Below, one piece after another: positions 34,726-47,800 of a stretch of DNA of 64,000 nt. Location of the stretch: NCBI GenBank assembly GCA_019022495.1, contig JAFEKR010000016.1, forward strand, positions 62,001 to 126,000, given 5' to 3'. Numbering within the stretch: position 1 is the stretch's first letter; every line of letters starts with the position of its first letter. The notes under the pieces were generated by a model. The model saw only the letters and a program-made list of their open reading frames with translations. It ran no database searches and was not told where the DNA came from. The stretch is from Epichloe hybrida (lineage: Eukaryota > Ascomycota > Sordariomycetes > Hypocreales > Clavicipitaceae). The position numbers were made by a program, and so were the translations under genes.

Positions 34726-34820
34726 AACGCCTCACCATCACGTCAACCCGCATTGAGACAGCTCGACGCCTTCCCGACAGACAGGATTATCTCACAAGTC
34801 CATCCCTGCCTCGAAACCCC

Positions 34821-34848
34821 CCAGTGCGAATGAGCCAGTGCGAATGAG
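34821..34848 (+). repeat. 14-bp tandem duplication containing the CDF start codon
   Basis: The 14-mer CCAGTGCGAATGAG occurs twice head to tail (34821-34834, 34835-34848). Each copy carries an ATG, so the gene's start context is duplicated 14 bp upstream, out of frame. Confidence 0.97.
34830..34847 (+). promoter_or_regulatory. five-codon upstream ORF overlapping the CDF start
   Basis: ATG AGC CAG TGC GAA TGA. Its stop codon overlaps the main start as ATGA (34844-34847). Overlapping stop/start arrangements can permit reinitiation; here the effect is inferred only from position. Confidence 0.6.
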
Positions 34849-36997
34849 TTCTCCAGGTCACCGCCAGAGCCCGGGTCGCCGGCCGTCACTCCTGTCTCTC
34901 GAGGACAACCACCACCATTATCCATTGGCCACCCGAACTGGCACTCTCGCCTCGTTGATCAGGAGCCGGTCCCACCAGAGCTTGGCGGGATCCTGGCCAC
35001 CGCATCCCCATCGGCATGGAAGCGATGAGGAGGAGGCTCGCGTGTGGATGCGTCACGATGAGGACGAAGCCATTGAACGACTTCTCAAGGACGAGAATCG
35101 CTTGACTCAGATTCTCCAAGGGCCCTTGGCCCGCAGCATGAATCTCATTGGCAAAAGCAATCCGAGATACCGGTGGGAGCGCTATTGGAAGAGTGAGGAC
35201 GAGCTGAAGACGATGAAGAAGCCCATGTGCGTGAGATGCCACCATCATACAATATGCTTATTCCCTTCTTCCTTCCACCCGACTTTGAACACAAATTTCC
35301 ATCCAGATCATGGAATAGCCACGTGTTTGTGTTGCTGACCCCTACCATAGACGCGAGTATTATGAGCGTACAAATGAGCTCATCGAGCAATACTTGTACA
35401 TTGACTGCCTCCTAGACTCGTCAATTCCTCACGACTTGTTGAACGAATATAATGCCGAGCTCGAAGCATCCGCCTTCAATCCCATTGATGTCCCAGCAAC
35501 CATTGCAGAGGAAACCAGCGCTGCGCATTCCCTGTCTGTGTCCCCGTCTGCTTCGAATTTGGCCTCGTTGGAGCAAAACCAACAGATCGCGGGCTCGTAC
35601 GGCACCATGAATGGTGATAGAAACGGCAATGGGAACGGAGACGCCGGCAGTCCACCTGTCGAGTCCGGCAGCAAGCAAGCTCAGCTTCCGCCAAAACGCA
35701 CCCCAAAGGATATCTTCCGGTCCTCGGAGAACCTACCTCTATTAAAGCATCATGATGATAGCGAGGATGACGAGAACCACGCCGCCAACCCACCTGTGAC
35801 GTCCGCCTCCAGCGACACTGGCCCCCGACCCAATTTGCCATGGCTCGAAGAGGCCGATATCGACAGTGATGATCCCATCGTCACTCTTGCTATATGGATC
35901 AACATGATTGCTAATTTCATTCTTCTTGCTGGAAAGCTCGCCGTCATCATTTCTGTTCCTTCCATGTCGGTGTTGGCCAGTTTGGTCGATGCTGTGCTGG
36001 ATCTCCTCAGTACTGCCATTGTCTGGACCACGACCAAGCTCATCTCCCAGGGTCAGCAAGATCAACATCATTATCCTGTCGGTCGTCGCCGGTATGTCCA
36101 TCCCATTCTTCACAAATGCCCGAGAATTGCCAGTCACGTCATTTTGGTCCCCCACATATGCTCATGCCAACTCGGCCACTTAGACTGGAACCCGTAGGCG
36201 TGCTAGTCTTTTCTGTCATCATGGTTACTTCATTCGTCCAGGTTGGATTAGAATGTGTTCAACGCCTTGTCAGACCAGAACATGAGATTCTTCAGCTCGG
36301 CCTGCCAGCCATCATCATCATGGTCAGCACCATTGTCATCAAGGGCGGATGCTGGGTCTGGTGTCGACTAGTCAAGAACTCCAGCGTTCGTGCTCTGTAC
36401 GTTCAATCCTCTGTTTCTCTCTCGCACCGCATTGTCCTCCAGCCTTGCTCTAACATTATTCCCTAGAGCCGAAGACGCCAAGACCGACGTCATCTTCAAC
36501 ATGGGTTCCATCTTCTTCCCCATTGGTGAATACATGTCCTCCTTTCTCTTTCCCTCCCATTGTAACGCGGCTCTAACACGATTCGTCGTCCAGTCGGTTT
36601 CTACGGCCGCGTCTGGTGGCTAGACGCAGCAGGCGGTCTTCTGCTGTCCCTCGTGGTCATCATCACATGGAGCCAAACCTCTGCTCACCATGTGCGTAAC
36701 CTCACTGGTTTCTCTGCCCAACCCGACGAGCGCAATCTCCTTTTGTACTTGACCATGCGCTTCGCCACCGCTATCCGCCAGATCCAGAACCTCCGCGCCT
36801 ACCACGCCGGCGACAAGCTGTTTGTCGAAGTCGACATTGTTCTCTCGGCAGTCACGCCACTCAAAGACTCCCACGATCTAAGCGAGGTGCTGACGTACTT
36901 TCTGGAGTCGGTGCCCATCGTCGACAGGGCCTTTGTGCACGTCGATTATACTAGTTACAATGCACCAACGCACATGTTGAAACAAAGTTCTTCATGA
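34844..36997 (+). CDS. cation diffusion facilitator (CDF) metal transporter
   Basis: Divalent-metal/proton antiporter of an internal or plasma membrane. Model: 34844-35226, 35351-36091, 36184-36396, 36467-36525, 36594-36997; 599 aa. All four introns are GT-AG and every phase closes (donors GTGCGT, GTATGT, GTACGT, GTGAAT; acceptors CATAG, CTTAG, CCTAG, TCCAG). A long acidic and Ser-rich N-terminal region (about 280 residues) precedes the transporter. The first metal site reads SLVDAVLDLLS (D-x3-D) and the second EDAKTDVIFN (D-x3-D). A DxxxD pair at both positions, instead of HxxxD, is typical of the Mn-type CDF branch (plant MTP8-11, fungal relatives), so manganese is the likely substrate by inference. 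A C-terminal cytosolic domain ends HVDY. The ATG lies in a 14-bp tandem duplication. Confidence 0.93.
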
Positions 36998-37679
36998 TGT
37001 GTCACGCAACCACTATTCAGTCAATCATTCGTTCGGTTTTTTTTTTTTTTTTCGCAGTACCAAAAGATGCTTCATAAGCATTTTGGAAAGACGAGTTTCC
37101 GACATTTCATACCTCCACCACGGCTGGCTGGCCCGCCTCACAGAGCGAGAGAGAAGCCGTACATGGAGCCGGCTCAATCGTTGCCAGCTATTGTCACGGC
37201 CACGACGCAAATCTATATCCTCTCAAATGTGAAAACCACTCTATATAAAATCTCATATTATAGATACTACCCCCCTTGTATAGCAGACGAAAACGTAATG
37301 CACATTTCAAAGAATTTTAGATTTTATTCAAAAGAGCCTCTTGGCATTATCAAACCTCTTCAGACTAGAATATCAGAGTGCTTTGACATTTTAATACTCT
37401 TCACGATCTTGCAATAGCCGTGTTTCTAAATGCACAAGAATGAGAACAATTTACTTTGATTTGTGTCTAGTCTTGGAAGTAATGCTCAAGAATGTTGACG
37501 CATTTTATTGCTACAGGCTAGAAAATATGTACACAAAGGGGTGGTGTATCGATACCGTTCTCGAACAGTGTTCACTTGACAAGAACAGGTGTCCACATAG
37601 AAATAAAAGAGGAGGCAACTTTGTAAAAAGAAGAAGAAAAGAAAAAGAAAAAAAATTGGCAGGAAAAAGGTCCGAACGC
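36998..37679. other. CDF/STT4 convergent 3' spacer
   Basis: 682 bp between convergent stop codons. It has a 16-T run (37037-37052) and an AT-rich section at 37210-37440. Probably 3' UTRs. No gene seen. Confidence 0.6.
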
Positions 37680-40600
37680 CTAATAGGGAATACCGTTGGT
37701 CAAGAGCTGGAACTGGTCATACACACCAGTGCTATAGCTCGAATAACTCGTCTTGATGAGACCCTTCATAAAGTCAGCAGCCTCGCGCTCCGTCTTGGCC
37801 AGCACGAATCGCTCCTTGAAGTGCTTTACGCTTTCGGGCTTGAAGCACGGCAGGCCGCTGTCCATCATCAACAGCACAATCTGGCTTAGCTTCTCGCAGT
37901 ACTGCCTGCTGGCGAGGAAGGACTTGACGCAGAGCTCCTCGAACCACTTGAAGCTCTGGTGGTCTGTGGAGCCGCCCATGACAGCCATCATCTCGCCGGT
38001 CAGTTTGAAGGGGGCGCGCTCGAACTTGATGCCGCCGGGGGCGATGTCGAAGCAGAAGCCGAAATCGATGTGGAGAATGTGTCCTGCGTCGTCGATCATG
38101 ATGTTGCCGTTGTGGCGATCCTTGAACTGGAGGAGGAAGGAGATGACGGAGTAGGCGGCCATGGATTTGACAAAGTTGTTGCGGGCGCGCTGGAAGCGGA
38201 GGGAATCTTCGTTGCCGTACTTGGAGACGAAGTAGTCGTAGAGACCGTTGACGGCTTCTCGGCCGACCATGTCGCGGGAGATGGAGTTGGGGAGCACATC
38301 AATCACGCCGCATCCCGGGGCCGTGGCCGTGACGCGGTAGGGGAAGACGTACACATCTAGACCTACGCTGTGGAAGATGCCTCGGAAGGCTGAGATCATC
38401 TGCAGCGCCAACACATCCTGTCTGCAGTCGTCGCCGACCTTGAAAATGGCAGACTGCCATACCTCAATGGTGTTGTCCTGGTGGTCCTGCATCTTCTTCT
38501 GCGTCTCTTCGACAGCATCTGCCGTTACGACGTCGTCGTCGTCGTCAGCGGCGGCGGCGGCCTTGTTCTTGCGAATACGGAACGTCGCCATGTAAGGGGC
38601 CTTGGCGTGACTCTGGAGAGGCTTGCCTGACTTTCGATCAATGCCAATGACCACGCCATCCGGGTTACTGGGGAGATACACGCCGACCTCGACTTTGATT
38701 TTGCGAAGCTCTTCCTCGATTTTCTGCTTCTTTTCCGGCTTGGGTCGCTTGATGAGAGGCTTCAGCTTGCCGGAAATTCCCGTCACTTCGTCGAAGAAGG
38801 CGAATTCTCGTTCATAAAAGTCTTTGTCAACGGCAGCAAAGCTATCCACCATCTTGCCCATGACTGTATCGAGGGTGGGCTTGATTTCGTCGGGCACTTG
38901 GGCGTCATCGTCCTTGTACGAGTTGGCCTTCATGTTCCAAATGATTTGATGCGCGAAAAGCTGAGAGAACTGCGCTGTCTCGAGGATATACCGCTCAACG
39001 TAGCCGAGACTGTCATATCGAAGCGTCTGCACAATTTGAGGGACATAAAAAAAAGTCACATCAACAGAATGGCTTTCCAGAGCCCTCATGGCATACTGGA
39101 TAATAAACGGATGGTCCTTGTACGCAGGCAAGAACAGGGTTACAGCCGTGAGAGGATTTACTGGCTTCCAGTCAAGGAGATACTAAAGCTACGTTAGAGT
39201 CTGGAACTTCCCATGGGTGTACGCGATTCATTCGGAAGAGAGCGAAAGATGAGGTACTTGCCTTGAGCTGTGAGTTTACATCATCGGGAAGATGCCCACC
39301 AAACATGAGGGGCAAGGCCTCTGGATCTGCAATCGCCTCGTCTGGGAAAGACAACAACAGCTGCCTGACTTCCCTGTGAAGTCGCGGGAATTGAAACCTG
39401 CTAGTAAGCTCGATTGCAATCGAAGGATCCTGCTGCCAAGCGGTTTTCACGAGAGGCAGCAGTGCATTCTCAACTGAGGCCTTGGAAGTGTTTTGCGCGG
39501 ATAGTTGCAGTCCATGTTGGCTCATCGGGCTGATCCATACTGCCAATCTAGACTGTTCGTTCTCGAGAAGCAACTGAAGCAGCTGCTCCTTTGCTTGCAA
39601 GGACTTGACATTACCAACAGTGTGCGCTCCGATGAATGAGACCATCTTCATGGCGGCCAATACGTCGGCAATGAGCTTGAACTCGGTCTTCAACTGCAGG
39701 ATGTTGCTCCCGAAGGACCACTTGGGAGCATTTCTGAACCAACCCAATCCTGCAGATAGAATCTTCTCCTTGAACCTCCACTGCGCGGTCGCTCCGATTG
39801 CGGTGCTTGACCGTAGTACCTTGAGGCCCAGCAAAACGACCTGGAACCGCAGTTCTCGCGCCATGGGGTGAGAATGCCCGTCCTTGAGCGCGGTCAGCGT
39901 GAGGTCCAGCATACGCATGAATACCCTCTCCGTATCACTGCTGCCCAGGCGAGTAGCGCTGAAGTGGCTGTTGAAAAAATGCAAAAGCCTCGTGTGCGGA
40001 GACAATAGGTCGTGGATTGCTTGTCGCTTCTTTGCCATGAGTTCGAGATCGCTGGGGCTAAACTCTTTCTTGAGGAAGAAGGGATCCGGGTGCGCCAACG
40101 CCGGACTGAAAAGACCGACTTTTCGAGCAATCGTGAACTCCCACTGCTGGGCAATGCTATTCAGCAACTTCGCCTCGAGTCGCGGGTTCTCATTCATAAC
40201 GCCAAGCCACAACGAAGTACCGAGTTTGATGGATTGCTTCGTGAACAATGCGAAGGGAATGCTGACGAGGTATCGAGCGACAGAAGCCTCGTCTCGATGG
40301 CTACGGCAGAGCAAAGCTGCGGCTCTTCTCAACATATCTCGTACCTCATTCAAAGAGGTTGCCTTCTTGCTCAGAATGCGAGCTTCTACGTGAGCCAACG
40401 CCGTGGCGGCATTGGCACTCTCCGTTACATTGGTTTGGGAGAAGGATGATCGCTGATTCACAGCCATGAAGCTCATGAGCTCGGTTCCGCGATCTGGTAA
40501 AGTTTCACCATATCGATATTCTTGTCTCGTGGTGTACTGCGCGATGAAATCCGAGCCTGTGTTAATGCTACAGTCTCCAACCCTTTCAAGGGATTGAAGA

Positions 40601-43600
40601 CGGTTGTCGGTAGATGGAATCATGGAACCAAGCTCGAGAGCGAACGATCTGCCGAGCGAGATGTGCCCATATGTACCTTCATCATCAAAGTCCGAGAGGT
40701 AAGTCTGCAACAAGCCCTTGACGTCTATTGGAGCGAGATTGATGGCTGCATTGACCCAAACCCTTGCTTTACGGTTGAGTGTATCTAGAGTCCATCGGCG
40801 GAAGTCGTAGTCATCAGAGAGCTCAACCGCCACTTTACCAATGTCAGATTTGAATAGAGACCTTGGCGCATACAGGTCCGTTTCGGCTTCAAGGCAGCTT
40901 GACCACATTAGAGAGAGCAATTCGAGCAGGGCAAACAGCGACTTCCTCTGGCACAGGACTGAAGGTACGTCTCGAATAATTCGATCAGCGCATGCAAATG
41001 CGGCTTGTTGGACTCGCTCAATGCGATGGCAGCAAACGCAGAAAATGGTAGCAAGCTGCTCAGCAGCATACTGAGCCGAGAAAATTGGCTCAGAGACACT
41101 GAGAGTCTTTCTCAGATACTTTTCAACTACGGCAGAAGCGATGCCTTCCATTGTGCTGCTTACTTCTCCTTTTCGCATGCTCGGCTCCAGGAAATAGGAC
41201 AAAACTTTCGTGCAGTCTCCAGCATCGGCGCGTAAACTTTCAACCAGATAGGCTGCTTGAAAGAAGATGACCTTTCGATAGCTGAGACTCTTAATATCGG
41301 CAGCTTTGGCAGGGATAAGCTCGATCAGAAGCTTTTTCTGGTTTGCTTCTCGCTCCCCACTGTTCGCACGTCTCAAGACTGTGTTGAGTTCAATGTCACT
41401 TTCAACCTGCTCAGTTCGCTCGCCAGTGACGAGAGGTGGCGAATGAACAGCAATGGTCCGAAGCTCATTGAGATACTTCTGGCCACGGTCGGTAGAAGCG
41501 GTGAATCCATGGACGACAATGTTGAACCACGCATCTTTAACCAGCGAAGACCCCTCGTCATCGTCGATTGGGTTCGACGCAAGGTCATTGCTGGACATGA
41601 AAACAGCTAGAGGGTGTACAAGCTCTGCGATTTCCTGGGCTGCAAGTTGCACTTCAGACTCCTTTGTGTGGTGAGGAGATTCGGCATCGCCCAAAGAAAT
41701 GACAGCATCCAGGAGGTGCTCCCAATATATGGTGAAGAGGGGCGAATCGCGAGGTAAATTGGCAGATATGTACGTGCGCGCGTTCATCACTGCAGTCAAG
41801 AGGAAGTCCTTGCGGTCGAGAACACCAATGTGACACAGTCTACTGTACATCTTGAGTAGTGAACGAAACTCAAGCTGTCCGCCGTGGAGAGAAAGCTTGG
41901 CCGCACCAGTGATGACCTTGGTATCGACACTGGCATTCACTTTGTCGAGCTTCTGTAGGAGCATAGATTGAGCCAAGGCGACTATCTTCTCGTCATCGCA
42001 AGATGTGGCGACGGTACAAATGGCCTGCACTACATTGCCATAGACAACAGCAGTCTCCTGCTCGCCGTTGATCAGAAGTGAGATGGAACTTCCAGTCGAA
42101 TGACGGCGGCTGTATTCTGGCGCCGTGTATTCACCATTTCCGAGGTTCGTATTCGCGGGGGCATTGAGAATTCCAGCCTCTGTGTCTGGGCTAAGAACAT
42201 TCCCAAGGGAATAAAGAGTACTAATAACTGCATCCTTTGAAAGCATTTTCAGTACATATGCCAGGCTCTTCGATGCCACCTTGGCAGTATCACCGTAAGG
42301 GGTGGCTTGGACCAAGAAGCGAGGAAGTGCCAGACTAACAGTGGCCGTATAGGTGGGTGAAACTCGACAGATCAACGCCATGCATCGCAAAACAACAGCG
42401 GCCAAGCCAGGGTCAGACATTTGTGATGGGTCCTCAAGAGACTCTTGCAGCCAGTTCATCAAAACATCAGCATCAGCTGTGTCCTCGTTGAGAAATGAGC
42501 AGTTCACGTGGGCAACCATGGCCGCAGCCTTCACATCATATGCCAATTTCTGCTGGTCCGGAGACCCCAGGCGAACAAAATCTGCACCGGCTTCCAGGTA
42601 TTCCATTTGCTCAGCAGCAATATCTGCATACACCTCAATTGATCTCAGGTCACCGTCCAGGAGCTGACGCTGGTCATTCAAGGCAAGATTTTCTCCGGAC
42701 ATGAGTAAATCCAGAATGTGGCTCTTACGAAGATCAGATCCATCAGCAACCATCAAGGACGTACTCGAGAGGACAAGCCACATGAAGCTACGCTGGAGAA
42801 GCATGGCACCAAGTGGTCGTCCATGGGATGTATAGTGACGGAGCAATCGCTTCCATTCTCGGACCTCATTGCCTTGGGAGTGCGTATTTCTAATGGTCGA
42901 CAACGATGTCTCCACTGCGACAAGAAATGGCTCGGATAGAAGCTGGTTGATCTTTTGGATCAAACCCAACCTGCCCCCTGCCTTCCAAAAATCTGCTTGA
43001 GCCGACGCCGCGTCTAGGAACCCCAGGATAGCTAGGGCAATGGTAGCAGTCCGGATCGCATCGTCAATAGGAAGACTACCCAAGTGTGTGGACTGTGGGG
43101 AGAGAACGCTTTCGATCACTCGACCGCATGCATTCATGAAAGCCCAGATTCCATCAGTGATGGTCTCCTTGAGATCGATGTAATTGATGCCGAGAGACAG
43201 AAGGGCCGCCGTCAAATGAAAGGCAAGGGACTCAGTGGGCGACGGTTGGATTTTGCGGAAGAACGGAGACGAAGCAAACACTTGGATATGCGCTTCGAGT
43301 AAGTAAGGGATCAGACGGTACGAAAGCTTCTGTGCGCTCAGGTTGGACTGGATATTAGGGGCGGTTTTGCACAGGGCTAGGAGAACTTCGAATTCGCGGA
43401 TTGACTAGGGTTCCGTTAACCATACATTTCACTCTCCGAAACGTAGCAGAAAAACAAGATTCAAGAACAAACCATGGGAATTTGGCCCAACGCTCCGGCC
43501 TGTTTCGTGCTATATCCTCCATGGTTGCATTCTCGACCTCGTGCTGAATGGCACGCTCGACACAGTTTGTCAAGGTCGGACTTGTCGAAGGACGTGGTGG

Positions 43601-43658
43601 AGCTTGCTGCCGAAAGGGCAGCGATGCGCTGGAGCGCTTTTGCACGTATATCACGCAT
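37680..43658 (-). CDS. STT4: phosphatidylinositol 4-kinase, STT4 / PI4K-alpha type
   Basis: Makes PI4P at the plasma membrane from phosphatidylinositol and ATP. Model: complement of 37680-39182, 39262-43404, 43473-43658; 1943 aa, close to yeast Stt4 (1900). The first intron (43405-43472) uses donor GTTTGT. The second (39183-39261, 79 nt) has a GC donor, GCAAGT, with CTAAC branch and TTTAG acceptor; the nearby GT donor gives an immediate stop, while GC keeps the family sequence. The N-terminus (KSDLDKLCRAC, EFEVLLALCK) and long helical solenoid match the family. The C-terminal kinase has DRHNGN at about 1798-1803 and DFGF at about 1816-1819, with the usual C-terminal end. I placed the start at ATG 43658. 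PRE7 diverges upstream. Confidence 0.95.
39183..39261 (-). other. GC-AG intron of STT4
   Basis: 79-nt intron with donor AAG/GCAAGT, branch CTCTAAC and acceptor TTTAG. Both flanking exons are phase 0 and the joined protein reads QLK-YLLDWKPVNP, as expected for the family. Confidence 0.88.
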
Positions 43659-44024
43659 CGCGGTGCTCTTTTCGCGATCAATCACAGCTTAAAGGAGCAT
43701 CTGAAGCACCAGGATCAAGGACAAAGGGGACGACTTTGATTGTGGAATTGAGCCTTGGACTAATATCAGGGGCCTCGGCTTCGTGATGGGGGGGGCCGTG
43801 CATTTCTGCTCCAAGTTTCTTAGTCAGCCAAGCTCCTCCAGCTGGACTCCTAAGCAGCAGTGCGCCAACAAGGCTGCAGACCTGACGACGCGTGCAAGCT
43901 GGCAGCATCCAACGAAACGTCCTTCCCATCGAACAATCGAACAACTCATCCCATCATCTCGAACTGTTGGCAGTGTCTTGAATTCGAACAACAAGAAGCC
44001 CGCAACGTCGATTTTGCCTCCATC
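43659..44024. promoter_or_regulatory. STT4/PRE7 divergent promoter region
   Basis: 366 bp between two divergent start codons. The yeast proteasome element GGTGGCAAA is not present. A run of 7 G occurs near 43788-43794. No TATA box evident. Confidence 0.5.
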
Positions 44025-44887
44025 ATGGCAGCCATGTTCAGCCAAAATCCGGTCATGAATGGCCCCAACTACTCCTTCTCGGATACCCCCAGAACCAAAG
44101 GAGAGCCACGAGAGCATCGATTCAATCCGTTAGTCAATACAGTTTCATGTGCCGATGTCCTTGACGTCCTCTCCTGCAGACTACTGATTCTTAGACCAGC
44201 TACACTGACAATGGTGGCTCAACATTGGCCATCGCCGGCGCCGATTTCACCATCATGGCTGGAGATACCAGACACACGAGCGGTTACAGCATCAACTCGC
44301 GCATGGCCCCCAAAGTATTCAAGATTGGTGGCTCAAACTCTTCACAAGACGATGCCACTATTGTGCTTTCAGTGTGTGGCTTTGCTGCCGACGGGGCTGC
44401 CCTGAGAGACAAGCTCGACACCATCTGCAAGATCTACCGCTACCGCCATGGCAAGCCAATGACCCTGAATGCGTGCGCTAAGCGCCTTTCGACGATTCTA
44501 TATGGAAAGCGATTCTTCCCTTACTATGTCACCGCGATGCTGGGAGGTCTTGATGAGGAAGGCAAGGGTGCTGTCTACTCGTACGATCCGGTTGGCAGCT
44601 ACGAGCGTGAGCAGTGCAGAGCTGGAGGTGCCGCTGGCAGCTTGATCATGCCATTTCTAGACAATCAGGTCAATTTCAAGAACCAGTACGTACCTGGAAG
44701 TGGGGAGGGTCACGATCTGAAGGAGAGGGAGCGTCATCCTCTGTCCCGCTCCCAGGTCGAAACCATCATCAAAGATGCATTTGACGGTGCAGTTGAGCGC
44801 CACATTGAGGTGGGTGACGCATTGCAGATGCTCATCATTACAAAAGACGGAATCGAGGAGTCCATTCTGCCAATGAAACAGGATTAG
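44025..44887 (+). CDS. PRE7: 20S proteasome subunit beta-6
   Basis: Non-catalytic beta subunit of the 20S core. Model: 44025-44128 joined to 44200-44887, 263 aa. The 71-nt intron has donor GTTAGT and acceptor ACCAG with a CTACTGAT branch. The joined sequence FNPYTDNGGSTLAIAG matches yeast Pre7 and human PSMB1; then AGDTRHTSGYSINSR, YGKRFFPYYV, GLDEEGKGAVYSYDPVGSY and the near-invariant REQCRAGGAAGSLIMPFLDN. The mature end lacks the catalytic threonine of beta-1, -2 and -5, as expected for beta-6. Start chosen at ATG 44025, with a second in-frame ATG three codons later. It shares a 366-bp promoter with STT4. Confidence 0.97.
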
Positions 44888-47800
44888 ACGGGAAGAGTTG
44901 CTGTCGTCGGCTCCTTTGTATAACAGCTCTGCTCTAGAAGTAGCTGAAATGGATGGGATATTACGATTACAGGATTTTGTCAGGAGCTGTTTGTTCTAAA
45001 TCCGGTCTGCCTTTGTGCACGGTTTATTTGTCGTTGTTGGAGGATCACTAACATGCAATTGCATACCAGAGGTACCGAGAGAAATTGACTTGATTTATAA
45101 GGTGGACAGTGATCCGTGGTTTTGGGGTTGTCTATCTTTTTTTCCAAATGATTTCTCTGGTTGAGAGCCGACAAAGTGAAGCTTTTGCTTCCGTTCTCTG
45201 TCCCACGATCACAGGTGCCCGTCTCTCCCTACAATATGCCCCGGGGAACGAGAATAACGTGCAACGAACTTGGTCGTCATCTTGGCGATCAGTGCAATTG
45301 CGATGGCTTTTTCTGAGCGCTGCAGGACCACGTCGATTCGTCAACTCGTCGATTCAGAATATTGGTATCAGCCAGCTCAGAAGCGGTGTTACTATTCGAC
45401 AACCCCGATTTCGAATAATTTCAAGATGGGTACCCACAACCTTGTCTAGAACTCCGCTGAGTCATCCGAGTCGGCTGTCTTTGGCTTGACCCATTGAGGA
45501 GCAGCTTCGTCAAACTTAGCCATGGAGGTGGTTGGAATGGGTGCGCAACTGTGTAAATCAGGTCAGATTGACGGGGCTTGCGGTTTACATGTACGATCGC
45601 TTTCTTCTCTCAGCGAGCGAGTTGTTGGTCACTGGTTGCTGTCGAAGATGTAGGGTAGCGGGCGCGGGAAAAGATAATTCCCCCAACGTGACTTACCCTG
45701 GGAGACTGGAGCAAAGCATCTGCAATGAAAAGGTCTGAATTTCTTTCCGAGTGCCAAGTTCGAAAAAGAACCCCATTTCCCCATTTGTTTCCATGTGTGA
45801 TGACGTGGTCGAAAGGCCGAGTTCCGGGCAATTTCCGCCGACCCTGATGCAAAACTATGCTCACGTCCGAGAAATGCCATGGTATTGTGGCAAGTGGTTC
45901 ATTGGCTAAATTGACGTCATGACTGGAGCAGGCCTCAGCCAGGTACCTGACTTCACTGCGCACACTACATGGCAAGGCATGTACTCTGGCACTCTGGTTC
46001 AAACTGGTCTGTGTTGGATGTTACACGAACCAGACACGGGAACGAACAAACGCTTGCGCTAGCCACCTCAATGATGGTGTCTCCAATGTACAAGCATTAT
46101 TAGACGCATTAGACAAGCATTTGCACCTCGGCTTACATAAACAAGGGTGATGACGACAGGAACCAGGGACGGGTTTGTGCCCGTGTTGCGCTAACGCTAA
46201 TGATGACACTCGGGAGAAGAGAAGAGCAGAGCAGAGCTACGTCATTCCGTCAGACCCAGAAAGGCATTGCCGCCGTGGAGCGAAAGTCAGCCAGCCAACT
46301 GGCGGCCAGCAAAGGGAAGACGGAACGCTCCCTGCTCTCATCGCAACGCGGGTGGCAAATCGCGATACGGAAATACATACAGACATGCTCAATCGCGCGG
46401 GCGAGAGATTGGACCCTGCGGGTGGGCGTGGCTTTCTGGACACAGTCTATGCCGGATGACCTCATCGGTTTTTTTTTTTCACGACCGCTGCCAGACCAGA
46501 CCAAATCAGAAATCCCATCTGACACCTGGCTGTGTTCGATTTGATCTGCTGATCTGCTTCATCCGCTTGCCGTCAAACCAGCGATCCTGTATAATCCTGG
46601 GATGCTGGGTTTTTCAGCAGGTAGCACCCACACCACCCACCACCCATCACCCATGTGAATTCCTGCACCCGCGCGGCCACAGCTCTTATTGCGGCATCAT
46701 GCTTTGCCAGCCCGTACCAAAGCCTCAGAATAGCACTAGGCATGGCACTACGTCCGTACGCACTAGGCGAACCTTGCACCGCCGAGGGTTATCGGCAATA
46801 TGGAGTCGTGGGCTTGCAAAGAAGTAATTTGGCTGTGCGATGTACGCCTGCGCTGCGCCGGAACTACACATCGGGTACTAGTACGTATTACACAAGGATA
46901 ATAATGTGGGCTCTCGTACGGATCCGTAGTCTGATCGATAACGGCAGCGCGGCACGACTTGTCGAGAGTATCATCAGAATAATAAGTCGTTTTCTGTCAT
47001 CATATTCCAAAGCGATGATGGGAACTTTTTTCAATCTGCATGGCAGCCTTGAAAATGACTGATTTCTGCCGCCCTGGAGAGGTATCAGGAGACGGAGGCT
47101 TCCCCACATTCATCAGCGATGGCAAAGTTGAGAAATCCCATGGCTTTGTTCGGTCTTCCCTCATTGTCCAATCAATGGCGAGTGTCGTCGGGCAGCGGGA
47201 CGGCAACAACCCTTACCGAGTGGTGAGGCTGGGCTTGCTCATGGCCCCAGTTATCAAACAACCCTTGACTGTACGGAGTAGCGAGGTATTTGTCATCCCC
47301 GGTTCACACCCGCCCAGACAAGGGAACTGGCACTAGTACGTACTCAAATGTACTGCGCATCCTGTGATGGTGGGCAAATGCCGTCTCCGAGCTCCCTTGG
47401 GCAGTAGTGTACAATGCACTATGGAACAAGATCAGGGGTCCGTTGGGAGCGCGCATGTTCGCCCAATGACTCAGTGGCCCATCCGCCTGCCTGGAACCAG
47501 TCTTGCGTGTCTTGCGTCAGCGGGTCTTGATCCTTGCTGAGCTCTGTCATCAAGTATCGACAATGCACATGCTCGGCCGCGAAAAGAGACAAGTCTTTCA
47601 TGTTTGGGTCATCCGTCGATATATGTAGCCATTGACTGGATTTTCAGGGTCCTGCTCCATCTTTTCTTTGCATTCGTCGAATTAAGGCGGCCGTCAGTCG
47701 AGCTTGATATGGGCACACCTCTGAGTGTCCGGCCGGCCAATTTTAGCTCATTACGGTGCAGCGTGCTGTGCCAAGGGAAAGTGTGATGACCGTTGGCATC

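Larger units (their letters stand above)
29998..34843. other. 4.8-kb gene-poor, repeat-rich gap
   Basis: Between two divergent genes. No frame here shows a known domain; the longest run through minisatellites. It contains an 8-bp minisatellite (32421-32484), an AGCA-type repeat (34204-34241), a GACGGACA repeat (34645-34725), an ATCGCC repeat (31981-32011), an AT-rich patch (31261-31440) and two TACGGAGTA copies (31535, 33205). The last few hundred bases, pyrimidine-rich, are probably the CDF leader. Confidence 0.6.
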
